Positions 53,423 through 63,522 of a stretch of 64,000 nucleotides of DNA are shown here, piece by piece. The stretch spans positions 3,162,001 to 3,226,000 of the forward strand of contig NC_006513.1 in assembly GCF_000025965.1 (NCBI RefSeq). Direction: 5' to 3'. The translations under genes were made by a program, and so were the position numbers. Positions within the stretch are counted from its first letter, which is position 1; every line of letters begins with the position of its first letter. This stretch comes from Aromatoleum aromaticum EbN1 (GTDB taxonomy: Bacteria; Pseudomonadota; Gammaproteobacteria; Burkholderiales; Rhodocyclaceae). The notes under the pieces were generated by a model. The model ran no database searches and was not told where the DNA came from. It was given only the letters and a program-made list of their open reading frames with translations.

Positions 53423-53833
53423 ATGAGCGAGACCCTGAAAGCCGGCCTGACCTCGACGCGCCGTTACGACATCGATGCCGGCCGCACGATCGGATTCATG
53501 GGCGACGATTGCCGCGTCTACTCGACGCCGAGCCTGCTGTACGACATCGAAGTCGTCTGCCGCGACCTGCTGCTCGAAAACATCGAAGCGGGCAAGGACT
53601 CGGTCGGCACGCGCGTCGAACTCGACCACGTCGGTGCGACCTTGCTCGGCATGTGGATCGAGATCACCGTGACGGTGACCGAAGTCAATGGCCCGGCCGT
53701 GACGTTCGAATTCACCGCGCGCGACGCGCTCGAGGAAGTCGCCCGCGGCAAGCACAGCCGCTTCGTCGTCGGCGCCGAGAAGACCGCCCAGCGGCTGAAG
53801 GCGAAACTCGCCAAGGCGCTGGCTGCGGCGTAA
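53423..53833 (+). CDS. Hotdog-fold thioesterase, fluoroacetyl-CoA-thioesterase-like
   Basis: A 136-residue hotdog protein. FMGDDCRVYSTPSLLYDIEVVCRDLLLENIEAGKDSVGTRVELDHVGATLLG resembles FlK-type and related thioesterases, where Thr/Ser, Glu and His form the active site. It is the last gene of the pad operon (tggaggaaatcaa before the ATG). It might release CoA from phenylglyoxylyl-CoA or overloaded aryl-CoA pools (inference). No known pad symbol is assigned. Confidence 0.78.
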   Translation: MSETLKAGLTSTRRYDIDAGRTIGFMGDDCRVYSTPSLLYDIEVVCRDLLLENIEAGKDSVGTRVELDHVGATLLGMWIEITVTVTEVNGPAVTFEFTARDALEEVARGKHSRFVVGAEKTAQRLKAKLAKALAAA

Positions 53834-53974
53834 TACCACAAGCATTGCGATGAACGTCGTACCAGGGAAGCGGCAGCTGGGCTGCCGCTTCCTTGGCAAC
53901 CGCGCCAGCGCCACCCCGGGCGCACGAGCAAATCCTGTAGTTTTGGCTACCTGTCAGCTTCGTAGCCGGCCTGA

Positions 53975-54996
<1,022 letters not shown>

Positions 54997-55047
54997 AGCC
55001 GCCCGGGGTACGCGGCGATTCGGCAGGCACGGCGCATCCGCTGCGAC

Positions 55048-55836
55048 TCAGCGTGCAACGGGAGTGCGTGCGGTAAAGCGGTGCCGCACCTCGCTTGCCA
55101 GTTCGCCCTGGTCATCCCACGTCCATTCGACGAACTTCACGTCGCCATCGCGCCGCACGGTGATCACGGTCGAGCAGCGCGTGCCGTAACCCGGCGCGCG
55201 GATGAACGCGGACGACAGCCAACGCTCCCAGTCTGCACTGACGCCGGTTTCCGGCAGGTGGCTGTCGGGTGCCGCAGCGTCGTCGCGCAACAGCGGGAGG
55301 AACGCATCCTCTTCGTCTTCGGGCAGGCGGGCAAGGGCAGCGCCGAAGCGCTCGCGGGCGAGCCGGACTTTCGGCCACGGCGTATCGAGGAGATGGTTCG
55401 ACAGCCCGTAGATGCCCGCGTCGAGCAGCCTTACGGCGCCAGTGGTGCTTTCATGGATGCCCAGATCCGCACCGTCGCTGACGAGCAGGTTGAACGCGGC
55501 ATAGTCGGGACTGACCGCGGCAATGCGGCCAAGAGTTGCCTGGGTGTTGGCGTTGTCGGCGGGGGCGAGGCAGTCGCGCACCACAATGCCGCGCGACGGC
55601 GCCCCGGGCCGGTGCAGCGTCGGGTCGCGATAATTCGTCAATGCCGCGAAGCGCCCGCCGCGCGTGATTCCCATCCACGTCCCGCCGCCCTCGAGATCCC
55701 GGCCGGCGAGCAGATCCGGCGCGTCGGTCCACCAGTGGGCGGGCACCGCGGGACGAGCGAGGAACTCGTCGCGGTTCGCGGCCACGACGAGCGGGTAGTC
55801 GGGGTGAGCCTGCCAGCCGACGACGATCAGGCACAT
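55048..55836 (-). CDS. NRDE/TANGO2 family protein
   Basis: A 262-residue protein with the family-defining start MCLIVVGWQAHPDYPLVVAANRDEF, whose initial Met-Cys resembles Ntn-hydrolases and whose NRDE motif names the family. GGTWMGITRGGRFAALTNYRDP is also conserved. The eukaryotic relative TANGO2 is linked to lipid and haem handling; the bacterial role is unclear. The ATG at 55836 overlaps the upstream gene's stop (ATGTGCCTGA). Confidence 0.88.
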   Translation of the reverse strand: MCLIVVGWQAHPDYPLVVAANRDEFLARPAVPAHWWTDAPDLLAGRDLEGGGTWMGITRGGRFAALTNYRDPTLHRPGAPSRGIVVRDCLAPADNANTQATLGRIAAVSPDYAAFNLLVSDGADLGIHESTTGAVRLLDAGIYGLSNHLLDTPWPKVRLARERFGAALARLPEDEEDAFLPLLRDDAAAPDSHLPETGVSADWERWLSSAFIRAPGYGTRCSTVITVRRDGDVKFVEWTWDDQGELASEVRHRFTARTPVAR

Positions 55837-56135
55837 TCGACGAAACGTTCGAGGTGCCTGGCCGAACCGGGTTCGATCAGGTCGGCGAGCCGGTGCGCTT
55901 CGGTCTCGGCATTGAGCGTCGCTTCGAAAGCGGCTGGATCGGCAACGGATTCGTAGATCTCCATCCACGTCGCGTCGTCGCCGCGACGCTCCATCAGCCG
56001 GCCCGCGACCCTCGTGCGGGCGGCAATCGCGGCCTGCATCGCGCGCACGTTCGCATGCGCGTCGTCGCGGTCGACGCCGGCGCGAATGCGGTAGTAGATG
56101 AAGTAATGGATGCGCCCGGTTTCGCTGATGGCCAT
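55827..56135 (-). CDS. DUF4936-type small protein
   Basis: A 102-residue protein (IHYFIYYRIRAGVDRDDAHANVRAMQAAI, then WMEIYESVADPAAFEATLNAE), probably a ferredoxin-like dimeric alpha/beta fold. It lies three bases after ygfZ and overlaps the NRDE gene, a common gene order in betaproteobacteria. Function unknown. Confidence 0.78.
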   Translation of the reverse strand: MAISETGRIHYFIYYRIRAGVDRDDAHANVRAMQAAIAARTRVAGRLMERRGDDATWMEIYESVADPAAFEATLNAETEAHRLADLIEPGSARHLERFVECA

Positions 56136-56138
56136 CGT

Positions 56139-57194
56139 TCAGGGCAGGGCGTAAGGAAGGTCGAGAAACGAAAGCCGCGGACCGGCGAGGCTGCCGAGAT
56201 GCACGTCGCCCGCCTCTGCGCAGCGGGTCTGCATGACCGCGAGCGCTTCGAACCCGCCTTCGGGGGAGGGCGCGACGTTGACCAGCTTGCCTGCCGACTG
56301 GTCGCCGAACTCCGGCGCGAAGACGTCGGCGCCCGGCAGCGGCTCCGCACCATCGGCAATCCGGACGCGGTACATGCGCTTCTTGAGCTTCCCGAGGTAT
56401 TGCGTCCGCGCGACGATCTCCTGGCCGGGGTAGCAGCCTTTCTGGAAACTGACGCCGCCGATGATTTCATAATTGAGCATTTGCGCGACGAATTCTTCCT
56501 GCGTCGGAACGGTGATCAGAGGCACGCCGGCGCGGACCATCGCGAGTTGCCACGCCGCAGTGCCGGCCTTCGTGGCGCCCGCCGCGAGCAGTGCGCCAAA
56601 TGCTTGCGGAGCCTCGCCGACGGGAAGCGCGACGAGGAAGTTGTTGTCGTCGAGGCGAATGCAGCGCGTGTCTCCCGTTACCGTCTGAGTCGGCGCGGCG
56701 GCCGGCACCGCGAGGCCGGCGCGCGCAAGCACTTGGCCCGCCTCGCTGCCGCTGACACCCACGAGCGCCGTTTCGGCGCCGTCATCGGCGAGCTTGACCT
56801 TGCTGCGCAGCACGTACATCGACAGCTTCTTCAGCAGCGCTGGCAGGAGGTCGGCGGACATCACGAGCGCGTGACCGTCGGCTTCCTTCCACAGCAGGAT
56901 GCTGGCGAGCATCCTGCCTTTCGGCGAGTTGAAGCTGGTCCACTGCGCGCCCTCGGCCGAGAGGTTCTTGACGTCGTTCGAGAACAGGTTGTGCAGGAAC
57001 GGCGCGGAGTCTTCACCGCGGCTGCGGATGATCCCGAGATTGACGAGCGGCACGACGACAGTGGCAGCCGGCGTAAGCCCGGCGTCCGGGGCATCGAAGC
57101 GGATGCCGGTGCTTTCGATCGTGGCGCCTTCCGCGATGAGAAAATCGGTCCAGGTCGAATGGGTCCAAGTCGTATTCGTACTATTCGTATTCAT
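56139..57194 (-). CDS. ygfZ: YgfZ/GcvT-like folate protein for Fe-S cluster repair
   Basis: A 351-residue protein of the YgfZ family, which uses folate to help maintain iron-sulfur enzymes such as MiaB. The signature KGCYPGQEIVAR with its functional Cys is present (SFQKGCYPGQEIVARTQYLG). LHNLFSNDVKNL and FNSPKGRMLASI are typical of the N-terminal domain. The first ten residues (NTNSTNTTWTHSTWTDF) come from short imperfect repeats and may not all be needed. Confidence 0.93.
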   Translation of the reverse strand: MNTNSTNTTWTHSTWTDFLIAEGATIESTGIRFDAPDAGLTPAATVVVPLVNLGIIRSRGEDSAPFLHNLFSNDVKNLSAEGAQWTSFNSPKGRMLASILLWKEADGHALVMSADLLPALLKKLSMYVLRSKVKLADDGAETALVGVSGSEAGQVLARAGLAVPAAAPTQTVTGDTRCIRLDDNNFLVALPVGEAPQAFGALLAAGATKAGTAAWQLAMVRAGVPLITVPTQEEFVAQMLNYEIIGGVSFQKGCYPGQEIVARTQYLGKLKKRMYRVRIADGAEPLPGADVFAPEFGDQSAGKLVNVAPSPEGGFEALAVMQTRCAEAGDVHLGSLAGPRLSFLDLPYALP

Positions 57195-57306
57195 GTCGTT
57201 AAGCCGGAGTCGAAGAATGCGATGAAGTATTATAGGGTCCGTCCGCCGCCAGCGGTCGCCGGCGCATCGCCTCCGACACGCTGAAGTCCAATTATTTCGC
57301 TATCGC

Positions 57307-58308
57307 ATGAAGTCGCTGCTCCTCCGATTGTTTCTCGTCGTCGCACTCGGCGCTGCAGCGAGTCTCGCCGCCGCGTGGTGGTATGTCACGCGTCCGCTGC
57401 CGCTCGCCCGGCCGGTCGTCGACTTCACGGTGCAGCGCGGGTTTACGATGCGCGAGACGGCTGCGGCGATCGCCGGTGCCGGTGTCGATGTCGATCCGCG
57501 CGTGCTGTACTGGGTCGCGCGGCTCACGGGCAAGGCCGACCGCATTCTGGCGGGCAGCTACGAGGTCCACACCGGGGTCACGCCGTGGCTGCTGATCCTC
57601 AAGCTGTCTAGCGGTGACGTGTCGCAGGCTCAACTGCGCCTCGTCGAGGGCTGGAATTTCCGCCAGGTACGGGCCGCGCTCGAAGCAAGCCCCGAACTGA
57701 TACAGGATACCGTGGGCCTGTCGGAGGCGGAGATCCTGCAGCGCATCGGCGCGACGGAGTCCCATCCCGAAGGGCTGTTCTTTCCCGATACCTATCTTTT
57801 CGACAAACAGTCGAGCGCGCTGGCGCTGCTCGCCCGCACGTATCGGGCGATGCACGAGCGGCTCGCGCAGGCGTGGGAGACGCGAAACCCCGATCTGCCT
57901 CTCGCGTCGCCGTACGAAGCGCTGATCCTCGCCTCGATCGTCGAGAAGGAAACAGGTCGCGCGGAAGATCGCACGCTCATTGCATCGGTGTTCGTGAACC
58001 GCCTGCGCAGCGGCATGCGTTTGCAGACCGATCCGACGGTGATCTATGGCCAGGGCAACGCGTTCGACGGGAATCTGCGCAAGCGCGACCTCGAAACCGA
58101 CCACGCCTACAACACCTATACGCGCACCGGGCTTCCGCCGACCCCGATCGCGATGCCGGGACTCGACGCGCTGCTGGCCGCGGTCAGGCCGCCGACGACC
58201 GATTACCTCTATTTCGTCTCTCGCGGTGACGGCACGAGCGAGTTTTCGACGAATCTGAACGACCATAACAAGGCCGTGAGTCAATACCAGCGGAGAACGG
58301 GAAGTTGA
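57307..58308 (+). CDS. mltG: Endolytic murein transglycosylase MltG
   Basis: A 333-residue YceG-like protein anchored by one N-terminal helix (about 4-26). It cuts nascent glycan strands in the periplasm. [36 protein letters not shown] (catalytic Glu), [20 protein letters not shown] and [18 protein letters not shown] are all family hallmarks. It begins a run of overlapping genes with tmk and holB. Confidence 0.96.
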   Translation: MKSLLLRLFLVVALGAAASLAAAWWYVTRPLPLARPVVDFTVQRGFTMRETAAAIAGAGVDVDPRVLYWVARLTGKADRILAGSYEVHTGVTPWLLILKLSSGDVSQAQLRLVEGWNFRQVRAALEASPELIQDTVGLSEAEILQRIGATESHPEGLFFPDTYLFDKQSSALALLARTYRAMHERLAQAWETRNPDLPLASPYEALILASIVEKETGRAEDRTLIASVFVNRLRSGMRLQTDPTVIYGQGNAFDGNLRKRDLETDHAYNTYTRTGLPPTPIAMPGLDALLAAVRPPTTDYLYFVSRGDGTSEFSTNLNDHNKAVSQYQRRTGS

Positions 58309-58937
58309 GCGGATCGCAGGCGCAGGCACGTTTCATCACGTTCGAAGGCATAGACGGGGCGGGCAAGAGCAGCCAGATCGCGGCCGTCGTCGCGCTGCTC
58401 GAGGCACGCGGCCTGTGCGTCGAACAGACCCGTGAACCCGGCGGCACGGCGCTCGGCGAGCGCTTGCGCGAGCTGCTCCTGCACGAGCCGATGCATCTCG
58501 AGACCGAAGCGCTGCTGATGTTCGCCGCGCGCCGCGAGCATCTCGCCGCGCGCATCCTGCCGGCACTCGCGGCCGGGCGATGGGTCGTGTCGGACCGCTT
58601 TTCGGATGCCACCTATGCGTACCAGGTGGGCGGGCGCGGCCTCGACCCGGCGAAGTTCGCAGCGCTCGAAGCGTGGGTGCATCCGGGCTTCCAGCCCGAC
58701 CTGACGCTCGTCTTCGATCTGCCACCGGAGGTCGCCGCTGCACGGCTCGCAAAAGGCGGCGCAGAACCCGACCGCTTCGAGCGCGAGCAGCGCGATTTCT
58801 TCGAGCGGGTGCGCGCCGCGTACCTCGAACGGGCGCGTATGGCGCCCGGGCGGATCCGGATCATCGATGCCGGAGGTACGGCCGAATCGATCCGCGCCGA
58901 GGTCGAGGCGATCGTCGAGGAGTGTTGCCTGCGATGA
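58305..58937 (+). CDS. tmk: Thymidylate kinase
   Basis: A 210-residue dTMP kinase. [12 protein letters not shown] is the P-loop, [16 protein letters not shown] carries the DR/TR-type contact, and [13 protein letters not shown] the substrate region. The start is TTG at 58305 overlapping the mltG stop (TTGA), the best choice because the P-loop begins only 15 residues later. Confidence 0.95.
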   Translation: MSGSQAQARFITFEGIDGAGKSSQIAAVVALLEARGLCVEQTREPGGTALGERLRELLLHEPMHLETEALLMFAARREHLAARILPALAAGRWVVSDRFSDATYAYQVGGRGLDPAKFAALEAWVHPGFQPDLTLVFDLPPEVAAARLAKGGAEPDRFEREQRDFFERVRAAYLERARMAPGRIRIIDAGGTAESIRAEVEAIVEECCLR

Positions 58938-59995
58938 TCCACCCGTGGCTGCAGGAAACCTGGCAGCGGCTCGTCGCGCTCGGTGAACGCCTGCCGCACG
59001 CGCTGCTGTTCGTCGGGCCGGCGGGACTCGGCAAGCGCGATCTCGCCGACGCGCTGGCGGCGCGGCTGCTGTGTGCGACGCCTCGCCCGGACGGCTGCGC
59101 CTGCGACCGGTGCACGACTTGCCAACTGCGCCGCTCGGGCAACCACCCCGATCTCTTCATGATCGTGCCGGCTGCCGACATGGAAGCGGGCAACGGCGAC
59201 GAGAGCAGGGAAGGCGGGGAACGCGACATCGGGTCGGCAAAGAAGAAGTCCACGCAGATCGTCATCGAGCAGATCCGCGACCTGCAGCAATCGCTGTCGG
59301 TGACCGGGCACCAGAGCGGTCGACGCGTCATCGTCGTCGATCCGGCCGAGGCAATGAACCCATATACCGCCAACGCGCTACTGAAGCTGCTCGAAGAGCC
59401 TCCCGCCGGGTGCCTGTTCGTGCTCGTGTCCTCGGCTCCGCGCCGCCTGCTGCCGACGATCCGCAGCCGCTGCCAGCAGTGGAGCTTTTCGCAGCCGGCG
59501 ACGGACGTGGTCGGGCAGTGGCTCGGCACGCAGGAAGCCCCGGCGGCGGACCTCCTCGCCCTGACCGGCGGCATGCCGCTTGCAGCGCAGCGGTTGGCCG
59601 GGCAGGGCGCCGGCGCGCTGCTTGCCCGTTTCGTGCGCGACGTGGCGCAGTTGCCCGCAACCGATCCGCTCCAGCTTGCGGGTCAGTGGGAAGCCTGGCT
59701 GAAATCGAAGGAAGCGCTCGCAGCCGGTTTCGGTATCGTGCAGCTGGTCGAATGGATGCAGCGCTGGGTCACCGATCTTGCTTCGCTGCGCCTCGGCGGC
59801 CGCGTACGGTTCTTTCCCCGCGAGGAAGAGGTGGTGCGCGCGCTGGCGCAGCGCTCCAACGTGGCCGCAGTGCTGAACTGCTACAATGAATTCGCCCGGA
59901 TTCGCCGGGTCGCACAGCATCCGCTGAATGCCCGACTGATGCTCGAAGACATGCTGTTGCGCTATGCGCGCGCGCTGGCGGAACCCCGATCATGA
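58934..59995 (+). CDS. holB: DNA polymerase III delta-prime subunit
   Basis: A 353-residue clamp-loader subunit. [20 protein letters not shown] is the P-loop region, CACDRCTTC the zinc site, [23 protein letters not shown] and IRSRCQQW (SRC motif) are typical. An acidic insertion around residues 80-95 ([15 protein letters not shown]) is not common. Overlaps tmk (ATGA). Confidence 0.93.
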   Translation: MIHPWLQETWQRLVALGERLPHALLFVGPAGLGKRDLADALAARLLCATPRPDGCACDRCTTCQLRRSGNHPDLFMIVPAADMEAGNGDESREGGERDIGSAKKKSTQIVIEQIRDLQQSLSVTGHQSGRRVIVVDPAEAMNPYTANALLKLLEEPPAGCLFVLVSSAPRRLLPTIRSRCQQWSFSQPATDVVGQWLGTQEAPAADLLALTGGMPLAAQRLAGQGAGALLARFVRDVAQLPATDPLQLAGQWEAWLKSKEALAAGFGIVQLVEWMQRWVTDLASLRLGGRVRFFPREEEVVRALAQRSNVAAVLNCYNEFARIRRVAQHPLNARLMLEDMLLRYARALAEPRS

Positions 59996-60354
59996 GCGAA
60001 AACAAACCGAGCGCCGCACGTCCGAGCGTGTTGTCGCTGAACATCAACTCGAAGTCCGCGCTGTACGCCGCCTACATGCCATTCCTCGCGAACGGCGGCA
60101 TCTTCGTGCCGACGCCGCGGCCCCACCAGATCGGCGACGAGGTGTTCATGCTGCTGCAACTGATGGACGACCCGACGAAGCACCCGGTCGCGGGGAGCGT
60201 CGTATGGATCACGCCACGTGGCCCCCAGGGCGGCCGCACGCAGGGGATAGGCGTGCATTTCAGTGCCGACGATTCGGGACGCGCGCTGCGCGGGCGCATC
60301 GAGCAGATCCTCGCCGGGCACCTCGGTTCCAGTCGCCCGACCCACACCCTTTGA
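59992..60354 (+). CDS. PilZ-domain protein (type IV pilus/c-di-GMP family)
   Basis: A 120-residue PilZ protein like P. aeruginosa PilZ itself: LNINSKSALYAAYMPFLANGGIFVPT, then GSVVWITPRG and QGIGVHF. As in the PilZ type lacking the RxxxR motif, the N-terminal arginines for c-di-GMP are missing, so it probably does not bind the nucleotide. The holB-pilZ-tatD order is conserved in pseudomonads and relatives. Overlaps holB (ATGA). Confidence 0.92.
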   Translation: MSENKPSAARPSVLSLNINSKSALYAAYMPFLANGGIFVPTPRPHQIGDEVFMLLQLMDDPTKHPVAGSVVWITPRGPQGGRTQGIGVHFSADDSGRALRGRIEQILAGHLGSSRPTHTL

Positions 60355-60386
60355 TTCCGCCCGGTTTCCACGAGGTTCGTCGATCC

Positions 60387-61160
60387 ATGTTCGTCGATTC
60401 CCATTGTCATCTCGATTTTCCCGACCTGGCCGCGCGTGAAGACGCCGTGCTCGCGACGATGGCGGCCAATCGCGTCGGCCACGCGCTGTGCGTGAGCGTG
60501 AAGCTCGAAGACTTCCCGCGCGTGCTGGCGCTCGCCGAGCGTCATGCGAATCTCTTCGCCTCGGTCGGCGTGCATCCCGACAACGACGACGTCGAGGAGC
60601 CTGACGAGGCGCGACTCGGCACGCTCGCCGATCACCCGAAAGTGGTCGCGATCGGCGAGACAGGCCTCGACTACCACTGGCAGAAGGACGCTCCCGAATG
60701 GCAGCGGGCGCGCTTTCGCACCCACATTCGTGCCGCGCGGGCCTGCAGCAAGCCGCTGATCGTCCATACCCGCTCCGCCGCGGCCGATACGCTGCGCCTG
60801 ATGCGTGAAGAAGATGCGGCGGGGGCTGGCGGTGTCATGCACTGCTTCACGGAGACGCGCGAAGTGGCCGAAGCGGCGCTCGACCTCGGCTTCTACATTT
60901 CCTTCTCCGGCATCGTCACGTTCAGGAACGCGACCGAGCTCAAGGCGGTCGCGCAGTACGTTCCGCTCGATCGCCTGCTGATCGAAACCGATGCGCCGTA
61001 TCTCGCGCCGGTGCCGCACCGTGGCAAGACCAACGAACCCGCCTGGGTAGTGCATGTCGCCGAAGAGATCGCGCGCTTGCGCAACGAGCCGCTGGAGCGC
61101 ATCGCTGTGGCGACGACCGAGAATTTCTTTCGCCTGTTCCGCCACGCCCGGAGATCCTGA
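60387..61160 (+). CDS. tatD: TatD-family metal-dependent deoxyribonuclease
   Basis: A 257-residue TIM-barrel hydrolase: FVDSHCHLDF metal site, GVHPDN, IGETGLDYHW (Glu), HTRSA, HCFTE and ETDAPYLAP give the His/Asp/Glu ligands of YcfH/TatD enzymes. Acts in DNA repair or RNA turnover. Follows pilZ. Confidence 0.94.
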   Translation: MFVDSHCHLDFPDLAAREDAVLATMAANRVGHALCVSVKLEDFPRVLALAERHANLFASVGVHPDNDDVEEPDEARLGTLADHPKVVAIGETGLDYHWQKDAPEWQRARFRTHIRAARACSKPLIVHTRSAAADTLRLMREEDAAGAGGVMHCFTETREVAEAALDLGFYISFSGIVTFRNATELKAVAQYVPLDRLLIETDAPYLAPVPHRGKTNEPAWVVHVAEEIARLRNEPLERIAVATTENFFRLFRHARRS

Positions 61161-61164
61161 TTCC

Positions 61165-61839
61165 ATGAAGCGAACGATCCTTGCCGCGCTGCTTGCCCTC
61201 ACGCTCGGCAGTGCCCCCGTCCAGGCCAGCAGCTACGACGATTCGCTGGACGCCGCGCGGCTCGGCGACACCCGGCCGCTGGTACAGCTGCTCAACCGCG
61301 GGCTCGATCCGAACACCGTCGATGAACAGGGCAATACGCTGCTGATCCTCGCGGCGCGCGAAGGCCACGCGGACACCGTCGCGGCGATTCTCGAATTCCG
61401 GCCGAAGCTCGGCCAACGCAACGCGGCGGGCGATTCGGCGTTGATGATGGCGGTGCTCAAGGGCCATGACGGCGTCGTCGATCTGCTCCTCGAAGCGGGC
61501 GCTCCGGTCGATCACGACGGCTGGACGCCGCTGATGTACGCGGCTTTCGAAGGCCGTGCCGCGATCCTCGAACGCCTGCTGGCACAAGGGGCGGATGTCA
61601 ACGCGCTGGCGCCGAACAAGTCGAACGCGCTGATGCTCGCCGCGCGCAACGGTCACATCGACGTCGTACGCCGGCTGCTGCGCACGGACGTCGATCTCGA
61701 CCAGAAGAACGATGCCGGCTTCACGGTCGACAGCTGGGCGCAGGCCAACGGCAACACCGACATCGCCGAGCTGGTGCGAACCGAGCGCAGCAGGCGCACG
61801 AAGGAGGCGTCACCGGCGCTGCGGATGGAAACGAAGTAG
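61165..61839 (+). CDS. Exported ankyrin-repeat protein
   Basis: A 224-residue protein with a signal peptide (MKRTILAALLALTLGSAPVQA) and about five ankyrin repeats, visible as GNTLLILAAREGHADTVAAIL, DSALMMAVLKGHDGVVDLLLEAGA, WTPLMYAAFEGRAAILERLLAQGADVNA and NALMLAARNGHIDVVRRLL. Periplasmic ankyrin proteins often bind partners such as catalase or toxins. Partner unknown. Probably co-transcribed with tatD. Confidence 0.88.
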   Translation: MKRTILAALLALTLGSAPVQASSYDDSLDAARLGDTRPLVQLLNRGLDPNTVDEQGNTLLILAAREGHADTVAAILEFRPKLGQRNAAGDSALMMAVLKGHDGVVDLLLEAGAPVDHDGWTPLMYAAFEGRAAILERLLAQGADVNALAPNKSNALMLAARNGHIDVVRRLLRTDVDLDQKNDAGFTVDSWAQANGNTDIAELVRTERSRRTKEASPALRMETK

Positions 61840-61998
61840 GGGTTTCGGCATAAATCCATCGGCGATGGAAGTCGCGAACGAAGCAGAATGCGGCGCGTGA
61901 TCAACGAAAATAGTGCAGGGAACGGCAACTTCAAGGAAAATCCTCGTCCGCCCGCGTCTCGCGGGCGTCCGGTCACCTTCCTGCCAAAGGTCAATGCA

Positions 61999-63342
61999 AT
62001 GCGCTATAAGTCCCTCGAAGAGTTCCTGTCCCATGTAGAACAACGCAATCCCGGTCAGCCCGAGTTCATCCAGGCGGTGGCCGAGGTGATGGAAAGCCTC
62101 GTGCCGTTCATCACCGAATATCCGCGTTATGCCGAGCACGGCCTGCTTGACCGCCTCATCGAGCCGGAGCGCGCCATCCAGTTCCGTGTGTCGTGGGTCG
62201 ACGACCGCGGCGAAGTCCAGGTCAACCGCGGCTACCGCATCCAGCACAGCTCGGCGATCGGGCCGTTCAAGGGGGGCCTGCGCTTCCATCCGTCGGTGAA
62301 CCTGTCGGTGCTGAAATTCCTGGCATTCGAGCAGACGTTCAAGAACGCCTTGACGACGCTGCCGATGGGCGGCGGCAAGGGCGGCTCCGACTTCGATCCG
62401 AAAGGGCGCAGCCCCGGCGAGGTGATGCGTTTTTGCCAGAGCTTCATGACCGAACTGTATCGGCATGTCGGCTCGGATACCGATGTGCCGGCGGGTGACA
62501 TCGGCGTCGGAGGGCGCGAGATCGGCTTTCTCGCCGGCATGATGAAAAAGCTGTCGAACAAGGCGAGCTGCGTATTCACGGGCAAGGGGCTGAGCTTTGG
62601 CGGCTCGCTGATCCGTCCGGAAGCGACCGGTTACGGCATGGTGTATTTCGCCGAGGAGATGCTGCGTCACGTCGGCAAGACGATGGCGGGCATGACGGTC
62701 TCGGTCTCGGGCTCGGGCAACGTCGCGCAGTACGGCATCGAGAAGGCGATGGCGCTCGGCGCGAAGGTCATCACCGCGTCCGACTCGAGCGGCACCGTCA
62801 TCGACGAGGCGGGTTTCACGCCCGAGAAGCTCGCGGTGCTGATGGACGTCAAGAACGTCCATTACGGTCGCGTCAGCGAATACGCCGAGCGACTCGGTCT
62901 GCATTTCGAGCCCGGCAGGCGGCCGTGGCACGTGCCGGTCGACATCGCGTTCCCGTGTGCGACGCAGAACGAGCTCGACGGCGACGACGCCGCGGTGCTC
63001 GTGCGCAACGGCGTCAGTTGCGTCGCCGAGGGCGCGAACATGCCGTCCAATGCGGCTGCCGTGCGCGTGTTCGAGAAGAACGGCGTGCTGTATGCGCCAG
63101 GCAAGGCGAGCAATGCCGGTGGGGTGGCCACTTCCGGCCTCGAGATGAGCCAGAACGCGATGCGCCTGTCGTGGACGCGCGAAGAGGTCGATGGGCGCCT
63201 GCTCGAGATCATGCAGGGGATTCACCACATGTGCCTGCAGTACGGCACCAAGCCCGACGGCTCCGTGAATTACTCCGACGGCGCAAACGTCGCAGGTTTC
63301 GTCAAGGTCGCGGACGCGATGCTTTCTCAGGGCGTCATCTGA
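61999..63342 (+). CDS. gdhA: NADP-type glutamate dehydrogenase
   Basis: A 447-residue hexameric glutamate dehydrogenase, the same length as E. coli GdhA. VNRGYRIQHSSAIGPFKGGLRFHPSV, PMGGGKGGSDFDPKG (catalytic Lys), VPAGDIGVGGREIGF and the nucleotide motif VSGSGNVAQYG are seen. It assimilates ammonium from 2-oxoglutarate. The frame is open to 61888 but ATG 61999 matches the family start and is preceded by aaaggtca. Confidence 0.96.
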   Translation: MRYKSLEEFLSHVEQRNPGQPEFIQAVAEVMESLVPFITEYPRYAEHGLLDRLIEPERAIQFRVSWVDDRGEVQVNRGYRIQHSSAIGPFKGGLRFHPSVNLSVLKFLAFEQTFKNALTTLPMGGGKGGSDFDPKGRSPGEVMRFCQSFMTELYRHVGSDTDVPAGDIGVGGREIGFLAGMMKKLSNKASCVFTGKGLSFGGSLIRPEATGYGMVYFAEEMLRHVGKTMAGMTVSVSGSGNVAQYGIEKAMALGAKVITASDSSGTVIDEAGFTPEKLAVLMDVKNVHYGRVSEYAERLGLHFEPGRRPWHVPVDIAFPCATQNELDGDDAAVLVRNGVSCVAEGANMPSNAAAVRVFEKNGVLYAPGKASNAGGVATSGLEMSQNAMRLSWTREEVDGRLLEIMQGIHHMCLQYGTKPDGSVNYSDGANVAGFVKVADAMLSQGVI

Positions 63343-63522
63343 AGCCTTCGTAACGAAGGCGGCAACACTCTTCACTCGGAGGCCCGGCCTTCCCGGTGGA
63401 ACGGAAGCAATTCGCGGCTGCGACCGAGCAGACGGCGCCCGGGTTCGACGGCCGGCGCCAGGATCATTACACTCGATGTTTTCGCACAACGTCACCGAAA
63501 CCCGGTTCCCAAGGGGGCAGAC

